Shown piece by piece: positions 24,629-33,817 of a DNA stretch of 64,000 nucleotides (positions within the stretch are counted from its first letter, which is position 1; every line of letters starts with the position of its first letter). The position numbers and the translations under genes were made by a program. This stretch comes from Clostridium_AD sp050717535. Its GTDB lineage: Bacteria > Bacillota > Clostridia > Clostridiales > Clostridiaceae. The stretch spans positions 89,245 to 153,244 of the forward strand of contig NZ_JBOITM010000066.1 in the NCBI RefSeq assembly GCF_050717535.1. The letters are read 5' to 3'. Below the pieces are notes generated by a model. That model saw nothing but the letters and a program-made list of their open reading frames with translations, searched no databases and was not told the DNA's origin.

Positions 24629-25951
24629 CTATTTTTTTCTTCTATTAATGTTTATTGTTCGTTTACCTTCACGGCAAGTTTGAGTTAAATGACGTTTAGC
24701 TGGGCATACATAAGAGCAACAAGCGCACTCAATGCAATCCATACCATGTAATTCTTCGAATTCATCATATTTGCCTCTTAAAACTAAAGAATTAAGTTTT
24801 GTAGGATTTAAAAACATAGGACAAACACTTATGCATTTTCCACATCTAATACAACTAGATTCTTCTTCAAGTTTAGCTTGATCTTTTGTTAAGCAAAGTA
24901 TTCCTGAGGTTCCTTTAATTACAGGAATATCTAAAGAACGTAAAGCCATTCCCATCATAGGACCACCAGAAAGTACTTTAACAGGGTCTTCTTTAAATCC
25001 ACCAGCAGCATCTATAACTTCACTTATAGAAGTACCAAATTTTACTCTCAAATTAAGTGGCTCTTTAATTGCTTCTCCAGTTACAGTTAAAACTCTCTCT
25101 ATAAGCGGTTTGCCATTTACTACTGCATTATATATCTCAAACACAGAATCAACATTTTGAACTATGCATCCAACATCTGCAGGAAGCTTTCCAGAAGATA
25201 ATTCTCTTCCAGTAATAGAATAAATTAATTGTTTTTCTGCTCCTTGAGGGTATTTTGTAGTAAGTGGAGTGACTTCTACATTAGTAATGTTTTCTGAAGC
25301 TTTTTTCATAGCGGCTATTGCCTCAGGCTTATTATCTTCAACTCCAATATATCCTTTAACACCAGGAAACATTTGAAGAATAATCTTTAAGCCTTCTACA
25401 ATTTCATTTGGTTTTTCTAGCATCATTCTGTAATCACAAGTTAAGTATGGTTCACACTCAGCTGCGTTTACAATAATGCTGTCAATAACTTTTTCAGCAG
25501 GGGGGTTAAGCTTAATATGAGTTGGAAAACCAGCTCCACCCATACCTACGATGCCAGCTTCTTTAATGATAGCCAGTAGTTCGTTTTTTGATAGTTTTTC
25601 ATAATCTTTGTTCGGAGTCATAGTAGATGCTTCTTCATAGATGTTATCGTTTTCGATTATAACTGACATTACCATGGCTCCATTGCTATGTAATCTTGTG
25701 GCTACATCGAGTACTGTTCCAGATACACTGGAATATATTGGCGCAGATACAAAAGCTTTGGATTCACCTATTTTCTGTCCCATAAGTACGCGATCACCTT
25801 TTTTTACTAGTGGATCGCAAGGCGCTCCTATATGTTGTTGCATAGGAAATACTAAGTTGCCTTTTGGAAGCAAATCTTCAATTGCTTTGTGCATACTTAA
25901 GTCTTTTTTACCACTTGGGTGAATCCCTTTTTTGAAAGTCAAAAGTCCCAT
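24629..25951 (-). CDS. rnfC: Rnf complex subunit RnfC (NADH-binding)
   Basis: Peripheral subunit that reduces NAD with electrons passed from ferredoxin. The N-terminal RnfC domain leads to the FMN/NADH-binding region GIVGMGGAGFPTHIKL and VNAAECEPYLTCDYRMM. An SLBB segment follows, then two 4Fe-4S motifs near the C-terminus: CIRCGKCISVCP and CIECACCSYVCP. The 440-residue length is typical. AAGGAGG precedes the ATG. First gene of rnfCDGEAB; the order matches other clostridia. Confidence 0.97.
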   Translation of the reverse strand: MGLLTFKKGIHPSGKKDLSMHKAIEDLLPKGNLVFPMQQHIGAPCDPLVKKGDRVLMGQKIGESKAFVSAPIYSSVSGTVLDVATRLHSNGAMVMSVIIENDNIYEEASTMTPNKDYEKLSKNELLAIIKEAGIVGMGGAGFPTHIKLNPPAEKVIDSIIVNAAECEPYLTCDYRMMLEKPNEIVEGLKIILQMFPGVKGYIGVEDNKPEAIAAMKKASENITNVEVTPLTTKYPQGAEKQLIYSITGRELSSGKLPADVGCIVQNVDSVFEIYNAVVNGKPLIERVLTVTGEAIKEPLNLRVKFGTSISEVIDAAGGFKEDPVKVLSGGPMMGMALRSLDIPVIKGTSGILCLTKDQAKLEEESSCIRCGKCISVCPMFLNPTKLNSLVLRGKYDEFEELHGMDCIECACCSYVCPAKRHLTQTCREGKRTININRRKK

Positions 25952-26370
25952 AATAAACCTCCTTGTAGTTCTCTTTGGACCTAATAATTATTACCTGTTA
26001 TCTATTTTTGGTTTTATGTAGTAGATAACAATAATAAATGGAAAGCCACATTATACTAATTTTAAGTTAAACTAGTGATTATACAATAAATTTATAGCAT
26101 AAATTGTAAACAAAGCATAAACTTACTGCTAAGTGCATATATAATGCACTATACTATATATATTACACCTTTTATGTGTATAAAAGAATGCCTTTTGCAA
26201 AAAAAAACGCATAAAATAAAGTTGCATTATTCTGATAATTCTAACTAATTTATATTTAAATGGTAATTTTTCAATATATTCTAATGAAAAACAAGTGTAT
26301 AATATGCTATACTTGAGGGGATAAAAAAACTATATTTACAACAATAAACAATTAAAAAGGTAAGGTGAAT
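25952..26370. other. Divergent intergenic region rnf / yceG
   Basis: An AT-rich 419-bp spacer between divergent operons. It contains the palindrome GTGCAT-ATATA-ATGCAC (26133-26149) and an imperfect palindrome CAAGTGTATAATATGC TATACTTG (26292-26315), which includes a TATAAT (26298-26303) facing yceG. I could not fix a convincing -35 for either operon, and no small gene is seen. Confidence 0.4.
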
Positions 26371-28017
26371 ATGGAAAAGAATAGTTTGAATAATTTAGAA
26401 ATCCATAGTGTGAATTTGGACATCAATGAAGATATCATAAGTAGTTTAAAAAAAGAAATTTGTAAAAGAGATAAATTCCAATATAATTCCAATGTTGTGT
26501 TTATTCCATGTTATTTTTATAGGTTTATAGGTATAAAAGATAATGAGACTGATTACTATGACAATTTGTATAAATTAGACAGTGAACTAAAAAAAATGGG
26601 ATCAGGTTACAAAAGGTTTAGTGAAGGATTAGATAAGAATATTAGCATAAGACTTCAAAACGTATCCAATGATATTTGGGGAAAAGTGTTTCAAACTGAA
26701 ATTATAGATGTGTCTTTAATTATAAATCTAATAAGTGATAATGGACTTTTTCCGAATTTGACTAACAAAGTTTTGCTCACGCAGATTAAAAATAATTTCA
26801 AGGGGCTTTTAGAATACTATATTAAAAGTAATGAAACAACGGACAACCAGGATATTAAAGTTATTACAAACTATGTGATTCATTGGCTAAATATTTATTC
26901 TGAAGAATTATTTCGAAAATTTGATTATTTGAGTATTAATCCTAAAATCATATTTTATGGGGATATTTCAAAAGCAGAAGTTTTTTATTTGATATTATTA
27001 TCAACTTTGGGTTGTGATATTTTGTACTTCAATCCTGAAAATTTTGGTGCTTTCCATGAAATTGATAAATACAATGCTTTTTCTAAGGAAATTGTTTATA
27101 ATTGTAAAAGGGAAATAAAACAATTCCCTGTTGGTATAGAAGATAGAATTAAGACCACTGCCTATAATGCCAAGGAGGAACTTAATAAAACACTGTTTAC
27201 AGATGACTCTGGTTTTTACAGACCTTGGCAGTTTGCAGATTATAAGGTGCAGGCGGTAACCCTTAATACTACCTATGAAGAAATATACATATGGATGAAG
27301 GAAAAAGCACATATAAGGGAAGGGTGGACAGTTAAGGGTTCAACTGTAGTTATACCTAATATGTTCTCAAAAGTTTGTGGAACTCATGAGGACATTGATA
27401 TATATTGGAAAGAGATTAACCAGGTAATAACTCAAAAAATAACAAAATTCTATAATGAGTTACCTATAATGGAGGGAGTTCATTTAGAATATGGCAAGTT
27501 TAATCTAATATATCCTAACAATGCTTTTTCAGAATTCCATACGCAAGAAATGATTAATTCATCTTGGTGGAAATACAAGGAATTGCGTTCTGGACTTCAA
27601 AAGACTATGGCAGAGAAAATTAAAGAACTGTGCTTAAACCCTGTAATAATAAATGTTGAACAGGAAGATTTAAGGGATTTACAAGTGGATATTTTTTCAG
27701 TACTTATAAATTTAGATGGAGAAGTACTTGAACTTTTGCAAGGATTTGATTATCCAGAAGAAGTTCCTAAAATTGTAGTGTATAATAATGAAGAGAATGG
27801 AAATTTATCTTTTGAAGATTGCATAATGCTTTCCTTTATGAATTCTCTTGGAATAGATATAATTATCTATAACCCTTCAGGATATAACGATATAGAAAAT
27901 TTCATTTATCCTGAGCAATACGATATTCATAGACTTACTAATGTGAGTTTTGAACTTCCTTTTAAAAAATATGTGGAAAAGAAGAAAGGTTTTTTTGATA
28001 GTCTTTTTCACAGCTGA
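26371..28017 (+). CDS. YceG-family stress protein
   Basis: A cytosolic protein of about 548 residues matching the YceG_bac type, the partner gene of telA/yceH in the Bacillus yceCDEFGHI stress cluster. Visible traits are many aromatic and acidic blocks, FIPCYFYRFIGI near the N-terminus and FYRPWQFADYKVQAVTL in the middle. The end is FFDSLF. The biochemical role is unknown; relatives were proposed to act in a membrane-linked biosynthetic module of Ter/tellurite stress systems. ATG at 26371 is chosen with AAGG 5 nt upstream; GTG at 26365 is a possible alternative. It is followed by telA, but no TerD-type gene is present. Confidence 0.78.
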   Translation: MEKNSLNNLEIHSVNLDINEDIISSLKKEICKRDKFQYNSNVVFIPCYFYRFIGIKDNETDYYDNLYKLDSELKKMGSGYKRFSEGLDKNISIRLQNVSNDIWGKVFQTEIIDVSLIINLISDNGLFPNLTNKVLLTQIKNNFKGLLEYYIKSNETTDNQDIKVITNYVIHWLNIYSEELFRKFDYLSINPKIIFYGDISKAEVFYLILLSTLGCDILYFNPENFGAFHEIDKYNAFSKEIVYNCKREIKQFPVGIEDRIKTTAYNAKEELNKTLFTDDSGFYRPWQFADYKVQAVTLNTTYEEIYIWMKEKAHIREGWTVKGSTVVIPNMFSKVCGTHEDIDIYWKEINQVITQKITKFYNELPIMEGVHLEYGKFNLIYPNNAFSEFHTQEMINSSWWKYKELRSGLQKTMAEKIKELCLNPVIINVEQEDLRDLQVDIFSVLINLDGEVLELLQGFDYPEEVPKIVVYNNEENGNLSFEDCIMLSFMNSLGIDIIIYNPSGYNDIENFIYPEQYDIHRLTNVSFELPFKKYVEKKKGFFDSLFHS

Positions 28018-28122
28018 TATTTGATAAAACTGAGAATTAACAATTTGTAGTTAAATTTGATTTTTATGTTAGTCATAAAAGTCTGAAAAATAAGTCATAA
28101 AAAAGTTAAGAGGAGTGGAAAC

Positions 28123-29223
28123 ATGGAAAATGATAATGGAGTACTTATAATTAAAGATGAGAATGCTGAAAATCAAAGCATAGAGCAAAGGGCTAAAAGT
28201 ATAAATAATCAACTTAGAGTCTCACCACAGGTTATGCAAATTGCTTCCAATTTGAATATTAAAGATGCAAATGCCATATTAGAATTTGGAAACGAACCAG
28301 CACAGCAAATATCAAAATTTGCGGATCAAATATTAAATTCTATTAAAAGCAGTAGTATGGAAGATTCAGGTGTTATGATAAAGGAACTTACTGTTATAAT
28401 GAAAAAATTTGATAAGCAAGATTTTGAAGAAAACAAAACTAGTTTCCTTGGAAAACTATTTAGCAAACCAGGTAAGGCGATAGATAAAATGATGGGTAAG
28501 TATAAAACCATTGGGGGAGAAATAGATAAGATTTATACTCAGCTCAGTGGTTATAAGGTGGAAATAAATAACTCCAATTTAATGCTTGAAAACTTATACA
28601 ATCAAAATTTTGAGTATTATGGAGAATTAGAAAAATACATTACTGCAGGAAATATGATTGTTGAAAAAAGTGAAGCTGGAGAACTTCCTAAACTCCAATC
28701 TTTGGCAAATAATGGAGAACAAATAAATGCAATTAATTTAGAAAATTTTAAAGCTACTCTTGAAATGTTAAAGCAGAGAATTTATGATTTAGAAATGGCT
28801 AAAATGGTATCATTACAAACTGCTCCTCAGATTAAAATGATTCAAAGGGGTAATTATAAGTTGATATCAAAAGTGCATTCTGCGTTTATAATAACTATTC
28901 CTGTGTTTAAAAATGGCATAATCCAAGCTATAGCATTAAAAAAACAAAAGTTAGTAGCGGATTCATTATCTGAACTTGATAGAACTACTAATGAGTTATT
29001 AATGAAAAATGCTGAAAATATAAGAAGTCAAAGTGTAGACATAGCAAAACTTGCTGGAGGCACTAGCGTAAAAATTGAAACACTAGAAAAGACATGGAAT
29101 ACTATTATGCAAGGTATCGAAGAAACAAAATCTATTGAAGATGACAATAAGAGAGTAAGAGAAGCTGGTATAGTTAAATTACACGACATGACAGAAAAAC
29201 TAAAGCAGAAATCAATAAGATAA
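28123..29223 (+). CDS. TelA-family toxic anion resistance protein
   Basis: A 366-residue cytosolic, largely helical protein of the TelA (KlaA/YceH) family. Diagnostic blocks are FLGKLFSKPGKAIDKMMGKY and the C-terminal LAGGTSVKIETLEKTWNTIM, with KLQSLANNG and QTAPQIKMIQRGNYKLI between. Long heptad-like stretches suggest coiled coils. GAGGAG lies upstream of the ATG. It follows the YceG gene by 105 bp and precedes rarA by 11 bp. The family is linked to tellurite, colicin and antibiotic stress, though the mechanism is not settled. Confidence 0.9.
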   Translation: MENDNGVLIIKDENAENQSIEQRAKSINNQLRVSPQVMQIASNLNIKDANAILEFGNEPAQQISKFADQILNSIKSSSMEDSGVMIKELTVIMKKFDKQDFEENKTSFLGKLFSKPGKAIDKMMGKYKTIGGEIDKIYTQLSGYKVEINNSNLMLENLYNQNFEYYGELEKYITAGNMIVEKSEAGELPKLQSLANNGEQINAINLENFKATLEMLKQRIYDLEMAKMVSLQTAPQIKMIQRGNYKLISKVHSAFIITIPVFKNGIIQAIALKKQKLVADSLSELDRTTNELLMKNAENIRSQSVDIAKLAGGTSVKIETLEKTWNTIMQGIEETKSIEDDNKRVREAGIVKLHDMTEKLKQKSIR

Positions 29224-29234
29224 TAGGTGATTAT

Positions 29235-30557
29235 ATGGATATGTTTGAATTACAAGCTGAAAAGAATTTATTAAAAGATGCACCACTTGCTGAAAGATTA
29301 AAACCTGAAAAATTAGAAGACTATGTAGGTCAAGAGCATATTTTGGGCAAAGGAAAACTTTTATGGAGAGCCATTAAAGCTGATAAAATAACCTCCTTAA
29401 TACTTTATGGCCCTCCAGGTACAGGAAAAACTAGCTTGGCTAAAGTTATTGCAAATACAACAAAATCTAATTTTGTTAGGCTTAATGCAGTCACAGATGG
29501 GCTAAAAGAATTAAGAGAAGTTGTGGCGCAGGCAAAGAATGATTTAGGAATGTATGATATTAAAACTATCTTATTTATAGATGAAATTCATAGATTTAAT
29601 AAGGCTCAACAAGATGCATTATTACCGTATGTTGAGAAGGGTACAATAGTCTTAATTGGGGCAACTACAGAAAATCCATATTTCGAAGTTAATAACGCAT
29701 TAATTTCTAGGTCTATGTTATTTAAGCTAGAGCCACTAGAGGAAAAACATATTCAAAAGATTATTAATCGTGCACTAGAAGATAAGATGGTGGGATTTGG
29801 AAATACCAATATTTCTATGGATAGTGCTTCTATAAGTTATCTTGCCAATATGGCAAATGGAGATGCAAGGTGTGCACTAAATGCCTTAGAATTATCAATA
29901 CTCACTACAGATAGAGATGAGCTAGGAGTTATAAATATAACCCTTGAGGTAATGGTGGAATGTCTCCAAAAAAAGCATATAAAATATGATAAAAATAGAG
30001 ATGAACATTACGACGTGATTTCTGCTTTTATCAAAAGCATGAGGGGATCTGACCCGGATGCTACCGTGCATTACCTGTCTAGAATGATATACGCTGGAGA
30101 GGATCCTAAATTTATTGCTAGGAGAATTGTAATAGCTGCGTCTGAGGATGTGGGAAACGCAGACCCAATTGCACTTCTAGTAGCAAATAATGCAGCGCAG
30201 GCAGTTCAGTTTGTAGGCATGCCAGAAGCAAGAATTATTTTATCACAAGCTGCTATTTATATAGCCTGCGCTCCTAAAAGCAATGCATCTTATATGGCTA
30301 TTAATAGGGCACTTAAAGACTTAGAGGAAAAAAATATAGGTAGTGTACCTGTCCATTTAAGGGACAGTCATTATAGTGGAGCAAAGAAATTAGGCCATGG
30401 GGTAGGGTATTTATACCCTCATGACTATGAGGGTAATTATGTGAAACAACAATATTTACCTGATGAACTAGTTGGTACATCATATTATGAAGCTGGCAAT
30501 AATGGATATGAGAAAAAAATTAAAGAGAGACTTAAGGAACATTTAAATAAAAAATAG
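29235..30557 (+). CDS. rarA: Replication-associated recombination protein RarA/MgsA
   Basis: AAA+ ATPase related to RuvB and clamp-loader subunits that acts at stalled replication forks. The N-terminal block is PLAERLKPEKLEDYVGQEHI. Walker A GPPGTGKTS lies near residue 58, Walker B LFIDEIHRF near 112, and sensor 1 is GATTENPYF. The C-terminal part RGSDPDATVHYLSRMIYAGE, with HYLPDEL-type elements, is typical of the tetramerisation region. The 440-residue length fits. It begins 11 bp after telA, with AGGTGA upstream, so it is probably co-transcribed. Confidence 0.95.
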   Translation: MDMFELQAEKNLLKDAPLAERLKPEKLEDYVGQEHILGKGKLLWRAIKADKITSLILYGPPGTGKTSLAKVIANTTKSNFVRLNAVTDGLKELREVVAQAKNDLGMYDIKTILFIDEIHRFNKAQQDALLPYVEKGTIVLIGATTENPYFEVNNALISRSMLFKLEPLEEKHIQKIINRALEDKMVGFGNTNISMDSASISYLANMANGDARCALNALELSILTTDRDELGVINITLEVMVECLQKKHIKYDKNRDEHYDVISAFIKSMRGSDPDATVHYLSRMIYAGEDPKFIARRIVIAASEDVGNADPIALLVANNAAQAVQFVGMPEARIILSQAAIYIACAPKSNASYMAINRALKDLEEKNIGSVPVHLRDSHYSGAKKLGHGVGYLYPHDYEGNYVKQQYLPDELVGTSYYEAGNNGYEKKIKERLKEHLNKK

Positions 30558-30650
30558 TGAACTCAATAGGAACTTTACTAAAATATATCTACTATGGATA
30601 ACTTTTTTATAGTTAACAGTTTATCTTTCTATTAAATGTTTTTATGTGCA

Positions 30651-30842
30651 AAAAAAAGTATATATTACGTATAATGCATTGAAGCAAGCTTTAGAACTTC
30701 TTATTTTATTTTTAATTAATTTGCGTAAAGAAAAATATATGTTTGAGCGTTAGCGAGTTTATATTTTTTAGCAGATTAATTAAAAATAAAATTAGTAGTT
30801 CTTAGCGAAGTGAATGCATTAATAGTAATATATACTTTTTTT
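30651..30842. repeat. Palindromic element A, copy 2 (192 bp, reversed)
   Basis: A perfect 18-bp terminal inverted repeat AAAAAAAGTATATATTAC (30651-30668 and 30825-30842). The apical hairpin has stem ATATA/TATAT and the conserved loop (reverse strand AAACTCGCTAACGCTCAAACA) at 30730-30771. The right end overlaps the stop codon of pepF (30841-30843). Lies between convergent rarA and pepF. Confidence 0.85.
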
Positions 30843-32628
30843 AGTTCATGTTAACAAATTTCTCTATATCTAGGGTAATAAGATTTAGAGAGCTTCTCCA
30901 AAAATCAATAGAATGAATGTCTACATTCATCATTTTTGCTACTTGTACTAAATTGTTTTTACCAGTAGCAGAAAGTAAGGCATCATATTCATTTACAAAG
31001 GAGTACCCTCTTTTCAAATATTCAGCATACAATCCTTTGGAGAATAATAGACCAAAAGCATAAGGAAAGTTGTAAAAATTACTGGAAGCATCATAATAAT
31101 GCGGTTTACATATCCACATATATGGGTGCAAAAAATTATGGTCAAGACCGGCGCCATAAGCTTTTTTCTGAGCATCTATCATGATTTCTTTTAATTCATT
31201 TACAGGTAGAGAACTATTTTCTCGGCGTTTAAAGAGTTCAGTTTCAAATAAATACCGGCTTAAGATATCTACAATTACTTGAGCATTGCTAGAAATATTA
31301 TGCTCTAATATAGCAAAAGCTTCCTCTTTAGATGCATTTTTTAATGCTGCATTACTTATTATTGTTTCACAAAATATTGACGCAGTTTCTGCAATAGGCA
31401 TAGGATAATCACTATTTAATGCAGATTCTTCTGTTAAACATAGACCATGATATCCATGACCCAGTTCGTGAGCTAGAGTTGAAACATCATTAAAACTTCC
31501 AGTGAAATTAGATAGAATTCTACTTTCTTTAATGCTATGTAAATTAGCACAAAAGGCACCACCTAATTTTCCTACGCGAGGCTCTGCATCAATCCAGTTA
31601 TGAGAAAAAGCATTATCAGCATAACTGGAAAGTTTATTACTAAAGGTATCAAAGTTTCTAACTATAAATTCTCTAGCCGAGTCATAGGTAAAGTGCATAT
31701 TGGCGGTGCCCATTGGTGCAAATAATTCATAAAAAGGAAGACCTTCAGAATAGCCTAATAGTTCAGCTTTTTTTCTAAAATATTTTTCGAAAGAAGGAAG
31801 GCTCTCCATCATAGCACTTAGCATAACATCTAGTGTTTCACTATCCATTCTTGAGTTTTCAAGAGCATTATGAAGTGGAGATTTATATCCACGAGCTTTG
31901 CAAAGTGTAATAACTTCTCCTTTTATACCATTTAATGCTGCAGCAGAGGATTCAGCAATAGCATCATAAGATTTAAGTTCTGATTCATAAGCATTTTTAC
32001 GCTTTCGACTATCTTTGTCAAAAGCCATATTTCTAATTGTTGATAGTGGAAGTTTCTCCTCTTTTCCATTTATATTAATAGGTATAAGCAGTGTTGAGGT
32101 AAGTATATTTTGAAGTTTAGACCAGGCATTTGATCCACTATTTTTCATTTTAGCCATAAGCTCTTCTTCAGTATCACTAAGTAAGTATTTAGCATTTCTA
32201 GCTAGGTCACTTAGGTAATAACTATGTGCCTTAATAAGGTTAGAATCTTCAATTAAAGATTCTAGATTTTCTAGCGAATTTATCCATTTTGAAAAAACAG
32301 TGTAGGGTTTAGCCAGTCCAGCAACGTTTAATGATAATTTCTCTGAAAATTTGTTAGCAATTTCATTTTTTGTATCTATGCTTAAAACTAATTCTGTATA
32401 ATTAAATAATTTATTTACAAGATCATTAAATTCATTTTCAAAATTAATATAGGCCTCAATTTTTAATTTAGAGTCATTGGATTTAGTACCGTCATTAGAG
32501 GGATTACAATTCTCTATTGTCCATTTTTTTATATATTCTATGGAATTTTCAAAACAATTAATATCTTCTTTAAATTCCACGCTGTCAAAGGATTTGTATA
32601 GCTCATTTAAACTCCACTTCATTTCCAT
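30841..32628 (-). CDS. pepF: Oligoendopeptidase F (M3 family metallopeptidase)
   Basis: Cytosolic zinc endopeptidase that degrades oligopeptides of roughly 7-17 residues, a logical partner of the Opp importer. The N-terminal oligoendopeptidase domain precedes the catalytic M3 domain. The zinc motif is AHELGHGYHG near residues 388-397, and the third ligand Glu lies in IAETASIFCET. It contains 595 residues. GAGGTG lies just before the start. The gene is monocistronic; its stop codon overlaps a palindromic element shared with rarA. Confidence 0.95.
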   Translation of the reverse strand: MEMKWSLNELYKSFDSVEFKEDINCFENSIEYIKKWTIENCNPSNDGTKSNDSKLKIEAYINFENEFNDLVNKLFNYTELVLSIDTKNEIANKFSEKLSLNVAGLAKPYTVFSKWINSLENLESLIEDSNLIKAHSYYLSDLARNAKYLLSDTEEELMAKMKNSGSNAWSKLQNILTSTLLIPININGKEEKLPLSTIRNMAFDKDSRKRKNAYESELKSYDAIAESSAAALNGIKGEVITLCKARGYKSPLHNALENSRMDSETLDVMLSAMMESLPSFEKYFRKKAELLGYSEGLPFYELFAPMGTANMHFTYDSAREFIVRNFDTFSNKLSSYADNAFSHNWIDAEPRVGKLGGAFCANLHSIKESRILSNFTGSFNDVSTLAHELGHGYHGLCLTEESALNSDYPMPIAETASIFCETIISNAALKNASKEEAFAILEHNISSNAQVIVDILSRYLFETELFKRRENSSLPVNELKEIMIDAQKKAYGAGLDHNFLHPYMWICKPHYYDASSNFYNFPYAFGLLFSKGLYAEYLKRGYSFVNEYDALLSATGKNNLVQVAKMMNVDIHSIDFWRSSLNLITLDIEKFVNMN

Positions 32629-32697
32629 ATTAACACCTCTATTTACAATATTTTATATGACTAATATATAAAATATATTATATCACGTTATATAAAA

Positions 32698-32725
32698 TAA
32701 AATAACCCTATAATAGGGTTATTTT
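32698..32725. terminator. Hairpin between pepF and ytx genes
   Basis: AAAATAACCCTAT pairs with ATAGGGTTATTTT. A/T tracts on both sides allow use in either direction. Confidence 0.7.
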
Positions 32726-32743
32726 ACATTTACATAAGAACGT

Positions 32744-32776
32744 AAAAAAAGTAGGATCAAAGATTCCTACTTTTTA
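32744..32776 (-). terminator. Terminator of the ytxH-ytxG-like operon
   Basis: AAAAAGTAGGA pairs with TCCTACTTTTT around a short loop. It overlaps the 3' end of the gene at 32767-33108. Confidence 0.7.
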
Positions 32777-33108
32777 TTTGAAAATATCTTTTTTATAATA
32801 TTTAAAATATCTACTATATATACTAAATATTTTTCTAGTGATTCTGTTGCACCAACAGCAGTGGCAGTTGTCTGAACTACGACTTCACTAACATCTTTTA
32901 TATTGTCTGTTACCTCATATAAATTTTTAAAGGTTTTTGGTAAAACCGACAATATTTCATCAATACTATCTTCATTCTTTAAGATAATTGAATTTACCTT
33001 TGATATAGTTTTAATAAGTTTTAACAATCCTACTATCAATATAACTAAAATAACTATACCAAGAAAAATTAATATGCCTTGTCCTGTTTTGAAAAAGTCT
33101 ACATACAT
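32767..33108 (-). CDS. YtxG-like (DUF948-type) membrane protein
   Basis: A 113-residue protein with one N-terminal membrane helix (GILIFLGIVILVILIVGLL) followed by a helical, amphipathic region with repeated Ser/Thr/Asn and small residues, as in DUF948/YtxG proteins. ATG at 33108 is preferred (GTGGTG upstream); in-frame GTGs at 33120 and 33117 have no better site. It follows a YtxH-type gene by 30 bp, the same pairing as Bacillus ytxG-ytxH, which are general-stress genes. Assignment is by size, topology and context; the sequence match is weak. Confidence 0.55.
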   Translation of the reverse strand: MYVDFFKTGQGILIFLGIVILVILIVGLLKLIKTISKVNSIILKNEDSIDEILSVLPKTFKNLYEVTDNIKDVSEVVVQTTATAVGATESLEKYLVYIVDILNIIKKIFSNKK

Positions 33109-33138
33109 TAATAGCACCACTATTCTTTTAGATTTTGA

Positions 33139-33639
33139 TTATTTTTTAATCTCAACTTCAACTTGTCCCACAATTACTTCAGAATCATCTTTGTCAGTTT
33201 CAGCTATAACAGCATTTATTTCAGGCACAACTTTCGAAGCTTTTTTATCATTTAAATATTGAGTAACTTTAACTTTAGCATCTGACACATTATTCTTAGT
33301 ATCTGCTACTTTACTACTCATAGCTTGTTTAAGTGCTGTACTCTTTTGTTTTATTTTAACTTTAGCATCTGATACATTATCTTTAGCATCGGAGACTGTA
33401 TTATCAACATTTTGTTTAATTTCTATAGTTTTTTCTTTAATATTGTTTGTAAGCTCTTTTGATGTGTTAGCTATATCTTGCCTGTTTTCTTTACCAGATT
33501 TAGGGGAAAACAGTAAACCACCTAGTAAACCACTAACACTGCCAGCAGCTGTACCTATAAGCAATTTTTTTGCTGTATCAATTCTTAATTTTCTTTGTTT
33601 TTCTTTTTTTCTTTTTTCTATCCAGTTTGTAAATATCAT
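33139..33639 (-). CDS. YtxH domain-containing protein
   Basis: A 166-residue protein. An N-terminal basic stretch precedes a short glycine-rich membrane segment (LLIGTAAGSVSGLLGGLLFS) followed by PKSGKENRQDI, the YtxH signature (usually G-LFAPKSGKE-R). The rest is a charged coiled-coil region with three near-repeats of NVSDAKVKIKQ/NVSDAKVKVTQ type, predicted to lie along the inner envelope. AGGAGG precedes the ATG. First gene of a two-gene unit with the YtxG-like protein. Possible envelope-stress role by analogy with Bacillus. Confidence 0.82.
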   Translation of the reverse strand: MIFTNWIEKRKKEKQRKLRIDTAKKLLIGTAAGSVSGLLGGLLFSPKSGKENRQDIANTSKELTNNIKEKTIEIKQNVDNTVSDAKDNVSDAKVKIKQKSTALKQAMSSKVADTKNNVSDAKVKVTQYLNDKKASKVVPEINAVIAETDKDDSEVIVGQVEVEIKK

Positions 33640-33676
33640 ATTATTTCCTCCTTAAAAGATAAAACTTCTTACCATA

Positions 33677-33704
33677 ATCATATACTTTAAATGGTTAATG
33701 TCAA
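33677..33704 (-). promoter_or_regulatory. Promoter of the ytxH operon
   Basis: On the reverse strand: TTGACA (33704-33699), 16-bp spacer, TATGAT (33682-33677), about 38 bp before the ATG. Confidence 0.75.
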
Positions 33705-33719
33705 CAGATATGAGAAAAT

Positions 33720-33745
33720 GTAACGAAAACGTTACAAAATGTTAC
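33720..33745. promoter_or_regulatory. GTAACG-CGTTAC inverted repeat plus third half-site
   Basis: GTAACG-AAAA-CGTTAC (33720-33735), then another GTTAC (33741-33745), sits just upstream of the ytxH -35 box, where an activator would bind. It is also upstream of plsC on the other strand. Confidence 0.5.
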
Positions 33746-33817
33746 TGAAAGCGATAATTATTATAAAAACATATCAATTTTATGAGATATTTGATAAAAT
33801 TATCGTAGGGGGGATAT

